From the NCBI GenBank assembly GCA_020634555.1, contig JACKBK010000036.1, positions 1 to 34,462 on the forward strand: a DNA stretch of 34,462 nt, read 5' to 3'. The DNA is from Caldilineae bacterium. Its GTDB lineage: Bacteria; Chloroflexota; Anaerolineae; JAAEKA01. Made by a program: the position numbers and the translations under genes. Shown here in pieces: positions 21,643 through 28,667 of this stretch (position 1 is its first letter; each line of letters starts with the position of its first letter). A model generated the notes under the pieces. That model worked only from the letters and a program-made list of their open reading frames with translations, was not told the origin of the DNA and did no database searches.

Positions 21643-23385
21643 TCAGTTCCCGACAGGTGTGATTATCGTCAACGACGTTGGATCTTCCAGAGCGACCTTG
21701 GGCTGGTCGGTGATCCAGCCGGTGAAGCGGTCGGTGCGGAATGCCTGCGTGGCCTGTGCGTAGTACGGGATGATGTACGCCACATCGTCGTGCAGGATCT
21801 GCTCCATCTGCCAGACAATCTCCTTGCGCTTGGCCGGATCCAGCTCGGTGGCCTGTTGCGCAAACAGCTTGTCGAACTCCGGGTTGGAATAGCCGGTCTC
21901 GCTGTTGCCGGTAGGAATCTCGTCAGTCAGATGGACGCTGAGCAGGAAGCCCGGATCAGGGTCCGATCCCCAGCCCCAGATGATTATGTCGTAATCGAAC
22001 GTCGGGCAGCAGACCGATGTCAGGGCGTCCGGATCCAGCGCCTGCGGTTGCAAATCGATGCCGACCTGCTTCCACGACTCGCCCAATAGCTCGGCGATGC
22101 GCGGCGCTGTGCTGCTGTCGCTGGGCCAGTAGATGCGGAAGGTCAGCGGGCTGGTGCCATCTGGCATCTCGCGCACGCCATCGCCGTCGCTGTCCAGGTA
22201 GCCCGCCTCGTCCAGGATGCGGTTGGCCTCGTCGATGTCGAAGGGGTAATCCTTAATGGTGTCGTTGTACCACACACCCAGGCCGTCCGGGATCAGCGTC
22301 AAGCCAGGCGTGCCCAGCCCCAGCAGCGCCACGTCGATGATCTTCTGTTTGTCGGTGGCGTAAGCCAGCGCCTTGCGCACTTGCAGGTCGCGCAGGGCGG
22401 GGTGTCCCGAACAGACGCCATCTTCTGGCGGGCAGTTTTCCTCCGACACCTGGTTGGGGATGATGTCGGTCACCTCGGGCGCCAGCGGGGCACCGACCAC
22501 CAGTTGAACGTTCTCGGCGTTACGCAGGGTCGGAACCGCCGTGTTCGGCAGCTCTGTGACCATGTCTACCTGTCCGGTGGTCAACGCCTGCACCAGCGCG
22601 TCCTGGTTGTCGAAGGTCTGGAACACCACACCGTCCACCTTGGGTGGCGATGTGGGATGGTCTTTGACCGCCTCCAGCGTGACAAACTCGCCCTGGCGAT
22701 ATTCCGCCAACTTGAACGGCCCGCTGCCGATCATCTGCTCGTTCTCGAAAGCGGTCGCGCCTTCGGGCGTGTCGTGCTCGGCCCAGATGTGCTCCGGCAG
22801 GATGTACATGAAGACCAACTGGCTCTCTATGTTCGGGATCGGCTCGGTGAGGGTGATCACTACCGTCTGGTCGTCGGGCGCCTCGACGCTGTCGAAGTAC
22901 TCGGTGTAGACCGGCATGTAGGGGAAGTCCTCGTGGCTGCCATAGAAGTTGTAGGTAAACACGACATCCTTGGCGGTCACCGGCTGGCCATCGTGCCAGG
23001 TGAAGTCTGGTCTGAGCTTGAAGGTATGCACCAGGCCGTCGTCGGACACGTCCCAGCTTTCGGCCAGGTCCAGCGAGAAGGTGCCGTCCAGGTTCAAGTC
23101 GAACATGGAACTATAGACCAACTCGAACAGGATGTACGCCTCCGAGAGAATGGCTGTGCCCGGATTCAGCGTATCCGGGCTACCACCCCAGCCGATGCGC
23201 ACCTGGCCGCCGCTGGCCGCCTCGGCCGGCGCTTCAGTAGCAGCCGGTTCGGCTGGCTGGGATGAGTCGGCGGGCGCGGATGTGGCAGCTTCGGGAGCGG
23301 GCGCGCCGGTTCCTCCGCTGCAGGCAGCAAGCATGATGGCTATCACGAGCAGGATAGCCAACGTGGAACGGATTTTTGTGAACAT
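21643..23385 (-). CDS. dppA: Peptide ABC transporter substrate-binding lipoprotein (SBP_bac_5 family)
   Basis: A 580-residue extracytoplasmic binding protein. The signal peptide (MFTKIRSTLAILLVIAIMLA) ends in the lipobox LAAC, so the mature protein should be a lipoprotein with Cys at residue 22. A low-complexity Ala/Pro/Glu linker follows. The family 5 fold is clear from GWGGSPDTLNPG, LDLAESWDVSDDGLVHTFKL, RPDFTWHDGQPVTAKDVVFT, KALAYATDKQKII and SNPEFDKLF. It delivers peptides or similar solutes to the DppBC permease. ATG 23385 has GGAGG upstream and is preferred over the longer frame from 23448, whose extra residues lack secretion logic. It is first in the operon, under the promoter at 23544-23572. 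The ligand cannot be told from sequence. Confidence 0.93.
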   Translation of the reverse strand: MFTKIRSTLAILLVIAIMLAACSGGTGAPAPEAATSAPADSSQPAEPAATEAPAEAASGGQVRIGWGGSPDTLNPGTAILSEAYILFELVYSSMFDLNLDGTFSLDLAESWDVSDDGLVHTFKLRPDFTWHDGQPVTAKDVVFTYNFYGSHEDFPYMPVYTEYFDSVEAPDDQTVVITLTEPIPNIESQLVFMYILPEHIWAEHDTPEGATAFENEQMIGSGPFKLAEYRQGEFVTLEAVKDHPTSPPKVDGVVFQTFDNQDALVQALTTGQVDMVTELPNTAVPTLRNAENVQLVVGAPLAPEVTDIIPNQVSEENCPPEDGVCSGHPALRDLQVRKALAYATDKQKIIDVALLGLGTPGLTLIPDGLGVWYNDTIKDYPFDIDEANRILDEAGYLDSDGDGVREMPDGTSPLTFRIYWPSDSSTAPRIAELLGESWKQVGIDLQPQALDPDALTSVCCPTFDYDIIIWGWGSDPDPGFLLSVHLTDEIPTGNSETGYSNPEFDKLFAQQATELDPAKRKEIVWQMEQILHDDVAYIIPYYAQATQAFRTDRFTGWITDQPKVALEDPTSLTIITPVGN

Positions 23386-23511
23386 GGTCTCTCCTCCGCG
23401 AGGTGGCAGCCGGTCGTTCTTCGGGAGCAGGAGCGAGGGCAATGTCATGTCGAACTGACTCCTTGGGTGAGAATGACGGAGCTGCAGTCGAAACGAACAA
23501 GTGGGAAATGA

Positions 23512-23530
23512 TTGGGTTTCGGAAACCCGA
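23512..23530. other. Leader hairpin upstream of the binding-protein gene
   Basis: GGGTTT and AAACCC pair around CGG, extended by flanking T-A and G-T pairs. It lies at the 5' end of the transcript expected from 23544-23572, so it could stabilise that mRNA. It resembles the other CGG-loop palindromes of the window (CTTCGGAAG type). Confidence 0.5.
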
Positions 23531-23543
23531 ACGAGGCAGCCGT

Positions 23544-23572
23544 TTTATACCCCATCTGGGCGATGCTGTCAA
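23544..23572 (-). promoter_or_regulatory. Sigma70-type promoter of the peptide-transport operon
   Basis: On the minus strand a perfect TTGACA (23567-23572), a 17-base spacer and TATAAA (23544-23549). The expected start near 23537 gives a leader of about 150 bases before ATG 23385. The promoter begins 26 bases after the upstream methyltransferase gene ends, so the transport operon need not depend on that gene's transcript. Confidence 0.8.
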
Positions 23573-23597
23573 CTTGGTTTCAAAAAACTCGATTGAA

Positions 23598-25001
23598 TCA
23601 AGCTCTGCCGTTGTTGACGGCTTCTATGACCCGGCGCAACGCCTTGTCCTGATCATCCGGCAGTTCGGGGACTTCGTGTGTCGCCAGCAGATGCGCGGCG
23701 CGCTGCTGGGCGTTCTCGGCAGCCGTGGGCCGGCCAGCCTCGCGCCACATGTTCCATGTCCCCTCGACAACCGCCAGGTGGCCTGTCCACACCTCGCCGC
23801 GGCGCATGTGCTGGACGGTGTGCCGTTGCGCCAGGTAGTTGCGGTCGCCATCCATGACCGCGCGCGTCAGCTCCACCGCCAACGTATCGTCGTCCACTGC
23901 AAAGCCGCGCCGCAGCCGTTGCACCGCCCCGGCGATCTCGTCGTCGATGACCATCTGCGCCGGGCACGAGAGCACGCCGCCGCCCATCTCGCCGATGCCG
24001 GAGATCTCGTCAGCGCCGGCCAGCGCGGGCAAGGCCGCGTTGATGGCCCGTTCGTAGCCGTTCTGCATGTCCAGGTCGTAGGCGGTGGTACACAGGCCGT
24101 AGACGTTGACCGGTAGCCCGTAGCGGTGTCCCAACTGCACGGTCGCGGCCGAGATCAGGCCGGTCTCCGGGTTGCCCCACAGCGGCGCGATGGTGCGCAT
24201 GTCCATCACCGCCAGCCGCCCGCAGTAGATGATGGGCAGGCCGGGGCGGACAAGCTGCGCCAGCACGATCGCGGCCAGGTTCTCGGCGTTTTGCAATGCC
24301 AGCGCGCCGGCCAGCGTCATGGGCGCGGTCGCGCCGACCTGCGGGCAGGGCAACGGGCCGAATGGCAGCCCCAGCCGCGCCGTCTCCAGGATCGCGCCGG
24401 TGTTGTCGGCGGGGAAGGTCAGCGGGCTAACGGGGGAGATGCCCACCGACACCTGCGGCCGGTCACCGAACACGATTTGCAGGCACTCGAACAGCAGCCG
24501 CGCCTCATCGGCTGTCTGCACGCCCGGCCCGTTGATGGGTTTGGTGGTGTTGCGCACCGTCTCGGCGAACATGACCAACGTCATTGCTTCCGGCGTGACA
24601 TCCTGAGGCGTGTACATGGGCGTCACGGTGGTTGCGTTAGGCAGGGCGTCCAGCAGGCGCGCGCTGGCGGCTACGTCTGCGGTCATCGCCGGGCGCGTCT
24701 CGCCGCCGGGCCTGTCCAGCACGTCCCGCGCACCGCCCAGGTTGTGGACGTGCAACGCGCCGTCGCCCAGGATCGCGGTTGCGCCGCGTCCCTGCAACGT
24801 CACCGTCGGCGGACATTCGGACAGGCAGCGCTCTACCAGATCGGCCGGCAGGCAGACGCGCCCCGCCTCCTCGCGCGCGCCGTGGTCCAGCAGCAACTCG
24901 CGCGCCCCGGCGTGATCCAGCACGATGCCCGTTTCCCACAGAATACGCAGCGTGGCGTCGTGGATGCGGTCGATCTGGTGAGTGGTGAGTGTTGTCAGCA
25001 T
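23598..25001 (-). CDS. MttB-family (trimethylamine methyltransferase-like) protein, non-pyrrolysine
   Basis: A 467-residue TIM-barrel methyltransferase of the MttB superfamily. Recognisable blocks are HDATLRILWETGIVLDHAGA, LQGRGA, NGPGVQTADEARLLF, SVGISPVSPLTFPADNTGA, YCGRLAVMDMRTIAPLWGNP and GIGEMGGGVLSCPAQMVIDD. The pyrrolysine enzyme has an in-frame UAG in the region equivalent to TTAYDLDMQNGYERA; here that region reads through with normal codons. It is therefore of the wider non-Pyl group, known members of which demethylate betaines such as glycine betaine or carnitine to a corrinoid protein. No corrinoid protein or reactivase gene is in the window, so the partner and substrate are unknown. 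ATG 25001 has AAGGAG upstream. Confidence 0.87.
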   Translation of the reverse strand: MLTTLTTHQIDRIHDATLRILWETGIVLDHAGARELLLDHGAREEAGRVCLPADLVERCLSECPPTVTLQGRGATAILGDGALHVHNLGGARDVLDRPGGETRPAMTADVAASARLLDALPNATTVTPMYTPQDVTPEAMTLVMFAETVRNTTKPINGPGVQTADEARLLFECLQIVFGDRPQVSVGISPVSPLTFPADNTGAILETARLGLPFGPLPCPQVGATAPMTLAGALALQNAENLAAIVLAQLVRPGLPIIYCGRLAVMDMRTIAPLWGNPETGLISAATVQLGHRYGLPVNVYGLCTTAYDLDMQNGYERAINAALPALAGADEISGIGEMGGGVLSCPAQMVIDDEIAGAVQRLRRGFAVDDDTLAVELTRAVMDGDRNYLAQRHTVQHMRRGEVWTGHLAVVEGTWNMWREAGRPTAAENAQQRAAHLLATHEVPELPDDQDKALRRVIEAVNNGRA

Positions 25002-25009
25002 GGCAACTC

Positions 25010-25204
25010 CTTGGGAAAGGGAAATGAAGGAAAGAAGGGAAAAAATGGAAAGGCTGGAAATATGCTTTCGTGTTGGGCTGGTCTGCTGCCAGCCATCATC
25101 TCAGAATCTTTCGCTGACGCAAGTCGCCATATGGTCCCGGCTTTCCTTACTTTCCCTCATTTCCTTCTTTTCCTTTCCATTCCTTTCTTTCCTCTTCGCC
25201 CGCT
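25010..25204. repeat. Palindromic GGAAA/TTTCC spacer
   Basis: A purine arm (GGGAAAGGGAAATGAAGGAA..., 25014-25058) and a pyrimidine arm (CTTTCCTTACTTTCCCTCAT..., 25140-25195) flank an ~80-base unique centre. The arms are complementary in a degenerate way, making the whole spacer an imperfect palindrome between the M20 gene and the MttB-like gene. No ORF is supported. Confidence 0.7.
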
Positions 25205-26380
25205 TCAGCCCATCTCTCCGCGGACAAAACGAAGAGCGGTCTCGGCCAGGATCGCCGCGCCGATGGGCAGGGCGTCCTCGTCGATGTCGAAGGTCGGTGT
25301 GTGCAGGTAGCGCGGCGCCCCGCCTGGCGCCTTGACGCCCAGGCCGAACATCGCGCCCGGCGCGCGCTGGGCCATGTAGCTAAAATCCTCGGCGCCCATG
25401 CTGTGTTGTCCGGTGGTCACACTATCCTGACCCAGCAAGTCGCCTGCCACCTGTCGCAGCCAGCCAGCCACCCGCGGCTCGTTGTACTGCGGCGGATAGC
25501 CGCGAACAATCTCCAACCGGTAGTCGCCGCCAAAGGCACGCGCCAGGGCGAAAGACTTCTCGATATCCGCGGCGAGCTGGCTGCGCACCACCTCGTCCAT
25601 GCTACGGATCGTTCCCTCCACATACACAGAATCCGGGATGACGTTGTCGGCTGTACCGCCATGCACGATACCCACTGTGATCACCGACGGCAACAGCGGT
25701 GAGATGCGCCGCGACGGGATGGCGTACAGTGCGTTGAGCACCTGGCTCGTCAGCCAGATCGGATCCAGCGTTTCGTGAGGATAGGCCGCGTGGCCGCCCT
25801 TCCCGATCACATGGCCGCAGAAGGTGTCCACCGCCGCGCCGATCCAGCCATCGTCCGCCCGAACCATACCTACATCGATTTTGCCGTTGACGTGCAGCGC
25901 TATCACCGCGTCCACGCCGTCCAGTGCGCCGTCAGCAATCATGGCCGCTGCGCCGCTGATGCCATGATCGTCCGCGTCCTCCTCGGAAGGCTGAAAGAGT
26001 AGCCGCACCTGGCCGGGAATCTCTTGGTCGTGCAGCAACCGGGCAACCCCCAGTAACATGGCCGTATGGGCGTCATGGCCGCAGGCGTGCATGGTGCCAG
26101 GGATCTGCGACGCGTACTCGGCATCGTTCTCCTCGGTGATGGGCAGCGCATCCATGTCGGCGCGGACGCCGATCACCGGCCCGCCGCCGTTGCCCAGGTA
26201 GCCGACGACACCGGTCTTGCCGACACCGGCCTGCGCTTCGATGCCCATTCCGGTCAAGGTGTTCACCACCAGCTCAGCCGTGCGATAGACGCCGAATCCC
26301 AGCTCGGGGTGACTGTGAATGGCCCGCCGCCATGCGACGAGTTGCGGTTTAATGGCTTGTGCTTCTTGCAGCATTGGCAT
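25205..26380 (-). CDS. M20-family amidohydrolase/aminoacylase
   Basis: A 391-residue zinc hydrolase of the M20D group (N-acyl-amino-acid/IAA-amino-acid amidohydrolases). It starts LVAWRRAIHSHPELGFGVYR. The metal site is GVRADMDALPITE, TMHACGHDAHTAMLLG (Cys and His ligands) and LLFQPSEEDADDHGISGAAAMI (Glu pair and Gly/Ala-rich turn). A dimerisation domain lies in the middle (GKGGHAAYPHETLDPI) and the last ligand His is in TTGQHSMGAEDFSYM. Family members hydrolyse N-acyl or amide bonds of amino acids and small peptides. That suits a setting with a peptide transporter, but the exact substrate is unknown. ATG 26380 is used; ATG 26374 (third codon) has slightly better spacing to AGGA. Confidence 0.92.
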   Translation of the reverse strand: MPMLQEAQAIKPQLVAWRRAIHSHPELGFGVYRTAELVVNTLTGMGIEAQAGVGKTGVVGYLGNGGGPVIGVRADMDALPITEENDAEYASQIPGTMHACGHDAHTAMLLGVARLLHDQEIPGQVRLLFQPSEEDADDHGISGAAAMIADGALDGVDAVIALHVNGKIDVGMVRADDGWIGAAVDTFCGHVIGKGGHAAYPHETLDPIWLTSQVLNALYAIPSRRISPLLPSVITVGIVHGGTADNVIPDSVYVEGTIRSMDEVVRSQLAADIEKSFALARAFGGDYRLEIVRGYPPQYNEPRVAGWLRQVAGDLLGQDSVTTGQHSMGAEDFSYMAQRAPGAMFGLGVKAPGGAPRYLHTPTFDIDEDALPIGAAILAETALRFVRGEMG

Positions 26381-26398
26381 GTCCTGTGTTGAGAAGTG

Positions 26399-26482
26399 AC
26401 TTCGGAAGTGGCTGGTTTGAGCGCAATTCAGGGATTTGCAGAATCACCTTGATCGCATTGGAAGCTCAGCCACTTCCGAAGT
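26399..26482. repeat. Inverted repeat with ACTTCGGAAGTGGCTG arms
   Basis: ACTTCGGAAGTGGCTG (26399-26414) and CAGCCACTTCCGAAGT (26467-26482) are perfect 16-bp inverted arms, 52 bases apart, with weaker pairing inside. The right arm overlaps the end of the EEP-family gene and codes for its last residues (DFGSG) and stop. A second element of the same build is at 32942-33029. Confidence 0.75.
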
Positions 26483-27242
26483 CTGCGAGGGTGAACTCCG
26501 CCGCGACCGGGAGGTGATCCGATGCCTGTCGAACGGCCGGCGGATCGGTCACGACTGTGCAATGTGTCAGCCGGGCTGCCAGCGGCGGGCTGGCAAAGAT
26601 GTAGTCCAGCCGCACGCCGGGATCGGGTGCCGGCAGCGTGTAGCCGTGTAAACCTGGGTGCAGGTGACGATAGCAGTCATGAAAGCCGGCCGCCTGCATC
26701 CGGCCCACAGCTATTCGAAAAACCCGCCTGCTTTGGAACCAGCGCAGCCGGCGGCGCAGTGAAGGAGCCGGATCGGCAACCACGGAGTCATCGCGCGCTA
26801 CCGTGTTGAAGTCACCGGCCACGAGACACGGACCGCGCCGTCGGTCGCCGATGTGGCGCAGCACCGCGCTGATCTCCCACGTCCGCCACGCCTCGCGGAC
26901 GATGCTCAACATCGGCAGCAGGTGGACGCCGAACAGCCAGATCGAGCCAAGCTGCGGATGTTCCAACTCCGCCTCCAACGCCACGTGCTGGATAGGCGGT
27001 TTTGGATGGTAGGCAGCAGCCGTGCGGATTGGCAACCGGCTGAGCAGCGCCATGTGGCGGGTCGAGTTGCCGGTTGCCAGCGCGTGCTGCATTGCCAGAT
27101 CGCCGGCCAGCCGTTCGACGAACCCGTTCTGGTACACCTCCTGCAACACCAGGACATCAGGGCGTACGGCCTCTGCCACCTCGGTGATGAGATGTTCCCG
27201 ACCGACGCCGCCATCCAGGATGTTGTAGGTCATCACGCGCAT
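26466..27242 (-). CDS. Endonuclease/exonuclease/phosphatase (EEP) family protein
   Basis: A 258-residue protein with the EEP metal-dependent phosphoesterase fold. The blocks in order are MRVMTYNILDGG (Asn ligand), DVLVLQEV (metal Glu), GVHLL, CLVAGDFNTVARDDS (catalytic Asp and Asn), HGYTLPAPDPGVRLDYIFAS and the final ASDHLPVAAEF (Asp-His pair). The family includes nucleases, sphingomyelinases and inositol phosphatases; nothing here picks one. There is no signal peptide, so a cytoplasmic role is likely. Its last five codons and the stop lie within the inverted repeat at 26399-26482, suggesting the repeat inserted at the gene's end and supplied a new stop. ATG 27242; no strong ribosome-binding site. 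Confidence 0.87.
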   Translation of the reverse strand: MRVMTYNILDGGVGREHLITEVAEAVRPDVLVLQEVYQNGFVERLAGDLAMQHALATGNSTRHMALLSRLPIRTAAAYHPKPPIQHVALEAELEHPQLGSIWLFGVHLLPMLSIVREAWRTWEISAVLRHIGDRRRGPCLVAGDFNTVARDDSVVADPAPSLRRRLRWFQSRRVFRIAVGRMQAAGFHDCYRHLHPGLHGYTLPAPDPGVRLDYIFASPPLAARLTHCTVVTDPPAVRQASDHLPVAAEFTLADFGSG

Positions 27243-27407
27243 GGAACGTTATGGGAGGTTCGGATCACGAAGCTGTTGGACCACGAAGCTACGAAGGTCC
27301 ACGAAGGGCACGAAGCACGAAGACCGCACCTCGGAGCATGCCCCCTTCGCGGTCTTCGCGCTTCGCGTGTCTTCGCGGCTTCGTGATCCAACAGTCTCGT
27401 GATCGCT
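27243..27407. repeat. CACGAAG-type palindromic spacer
   Basis: The 165-base gap is built from degenerate CCACGAAG/GCACGAAG units, then their complement (CTTCGCG, CTTCGTG). The outer arms GATCACGAAGCTGTTGGA (27263-27280) and TCCAACAGTCTCGTGATC (27387-27404) pair with two mismatches. It fills the entire gap between the EEP-family gene and the creatininase-family gene. Confidence 0.75.
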
Positions 27408-28568
27408 TCATTGCGGCGCATTGCGAACCTCCGCCCGCCACGCCCGTGCACTTTGTCGCAGCGCGTGTTGCTCGCGCATCTCGCGCGCCAGGTCCAGCTT
27501 CTCCTCCACCGCGGCCTCCAGCCACAGCCGGCCTTTCTCGGCAGTGGCCAGCGTACCGTCGCCGTAGAGCCCGCTGATCGTGTCGTCGGTCCAGGGCGGG
27601 TTGGCGATCAGCTTGCCGCCCTCGGCCCAGTCCATGAAATAGTTCTCGGTGCTGACGAACTGCGTCTCCGTGGTGGCTCGTTCCATGTGTACCAGGTCCG
27701 GCCGCAGGTGCAGGATGTAGCTGGTCTCCAGCTCGCCGCCGTGGCCCATGCCACCGCGACCGCTCTCGCGCACCTGAGCCAGCGCCGGGCCGGTGGTGTG
27801 CAGCCATTCGGTCGCGATGAAGCGGGTCGGATGGCGCTCGCCGGCCAGCTTGACCACGTTGACCAGGAAACTGTGGTTGCCGCCGTGGCCGTTGGAGAAG
27901 CAGATTGTCTCCGCACCCAGCGCCGCCAGCCGGTCCGCGATGGCCAGGAAGAAATCCTCGAACACCCTGCCGCCCAGGTTCAGCGTGCCGGGAAACTCAC
28001 GCGTGTGGGTGCTGACGCCGTAGGGCCAGGCTGGCAGACAGGACACCTCGACCGGCGCGCGCGCGGCCAGTCCGTCGGCGATGGCCTGCACAATCAGCGT
28101 GTCGGTGCTCAGCGGCAGGTGGTGTCCGTGTTGCTCGGTGTGGCCGGTACTGACGAACACCGTGCGCCCGGCCAGGTCGGCCGGCCAGGGAGCGGACGGC
28201 TGCGGCTCGCACGGGATGCCCAGCAGCGCCAGCCCGCCGGCCTTCAGGCCGAGAGCGCCGTGGCCGTTAAGGAAGACGACCCGGCGGAATCCCTGGGCGT
28301 GCAACTCCTTGCCGATGCCGACCAGCACCCGCCGCAGCAGGCCCGGTGACACCGCCAGCGCGTCCAGCGGGTCGCCGTCGGCGCGGCGGAATCCGTAGGG
28401 CACGGCCGGCAGCAGCACGGCTTGCTGGACTTCCAACCGCGCCAGAGCGTCGTCGAGGTCGTAACGGTCCAGCCCCAGCGGCACCAGCATCGGCAGATCG
28501 CGCGGCAGATCGCCTACCTGGGGCCAGGTGAGGTCGTCGTAGCGGATAATACGATCGTGGCCGTTCAT
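27408..28568 (-). CDS. Creatininase-family protein with duplicated fold
   Basis: A 386-residue protein, whereas single-domain family members are about 250-270. The C-terminal part (~residue 135 on) is a standard creatininase domain: VFVSTGHTEQHGHHLPLSTD with the Glu, His and Asp metal ligands, PYGVSTHTREFPGTLNL, ICFSNGHGGN, and a Glu in MGHGGELETSYI. The N-terminal part looks like a shortened second copy (VPLGLDRYDLDD, LLPAVPYGFRRADGDPLDAL, VVFLNGHGALG) in which the E-x-H-G-x-H metal site is lost. The family includes creatinine amidohydrolase and formamide hydrolases of cofactor synthesis. The substrate is not evident. ATG 28568 with GGAG upstream. A palindromic repeat separates it from the S9 peptidase gene. 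Confidence 0.85.
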   Translation of the reverse strand: MNGHDRIIRYDDLTWPQVGDLPRDLPMLVPLGLDRYDLDDALARLEVQQAVLLPAVPYGFRRADGDPLDALAVSPGLLRRVLVGIGKELHAQGFRRVVFLNGHGALGLKAGGLALLGIPCEPQPSAPWPADLAGRTVFVSTGHTEQHGHHLPLSTDTLIVQAIADGLAARAPVEVSCLPAWPYGVSTHTREFPGTLNLGGRVFEDFFLAIADRLAALGAETICFSNGHGGNHSFLVNVVKLAGERHPTRFIATEWLHTTGPALAQVRESGRGGMGHGGELETSYILHLRPDLVHMERATTETQFVSTENYFMDWAEGGKLIANPPWTDDTISGLYGDGTLATAEKGRLWLEAAVEEKLDLAREMREQHALRQSARAWRAEVRNAPQ

Positions 28569-28579
28569 AGCGGCTCCGT

Positions 28580-28667
28580 TCCTACTCCTACTCCTACTCT
28601 TACTCTTACTCGTCCTCTTACTCTCTCCGGGTCGAGTAGGAGTAGGAGGATGAGTAGGAGTAGGAGA
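28580..28667. repeat. CTACTCCT/AGGAGTAG palindromic spacer
   Basis: A pyrimidine arm (28580-28627, CTACTCCTACTCTTACTC units) and a purine arm (28634-28667, GAGTAGGAGTAGGAG units) flank CCGGGT. They would form a long imperfect hairpin that ends exactly where the S9 gene's stop codon begins (28668). The arms and units match those before aspS (13186-13282). Confidence 0.8.

Noticed and set aside
22381..23265. Plus-strand ORF opposite the binding-protein gene
   Set aside because: Shadow of the conserved SBP_bac_5 coding frame; no ribosome-binding site or domain.
23598..25001. Pyrrolysine-containing trimethylamine methyltransferase
   Set aside because: The frame is open throughout with no in-frame UAG at the expected position, so it belongs to the non-Pyl branch.
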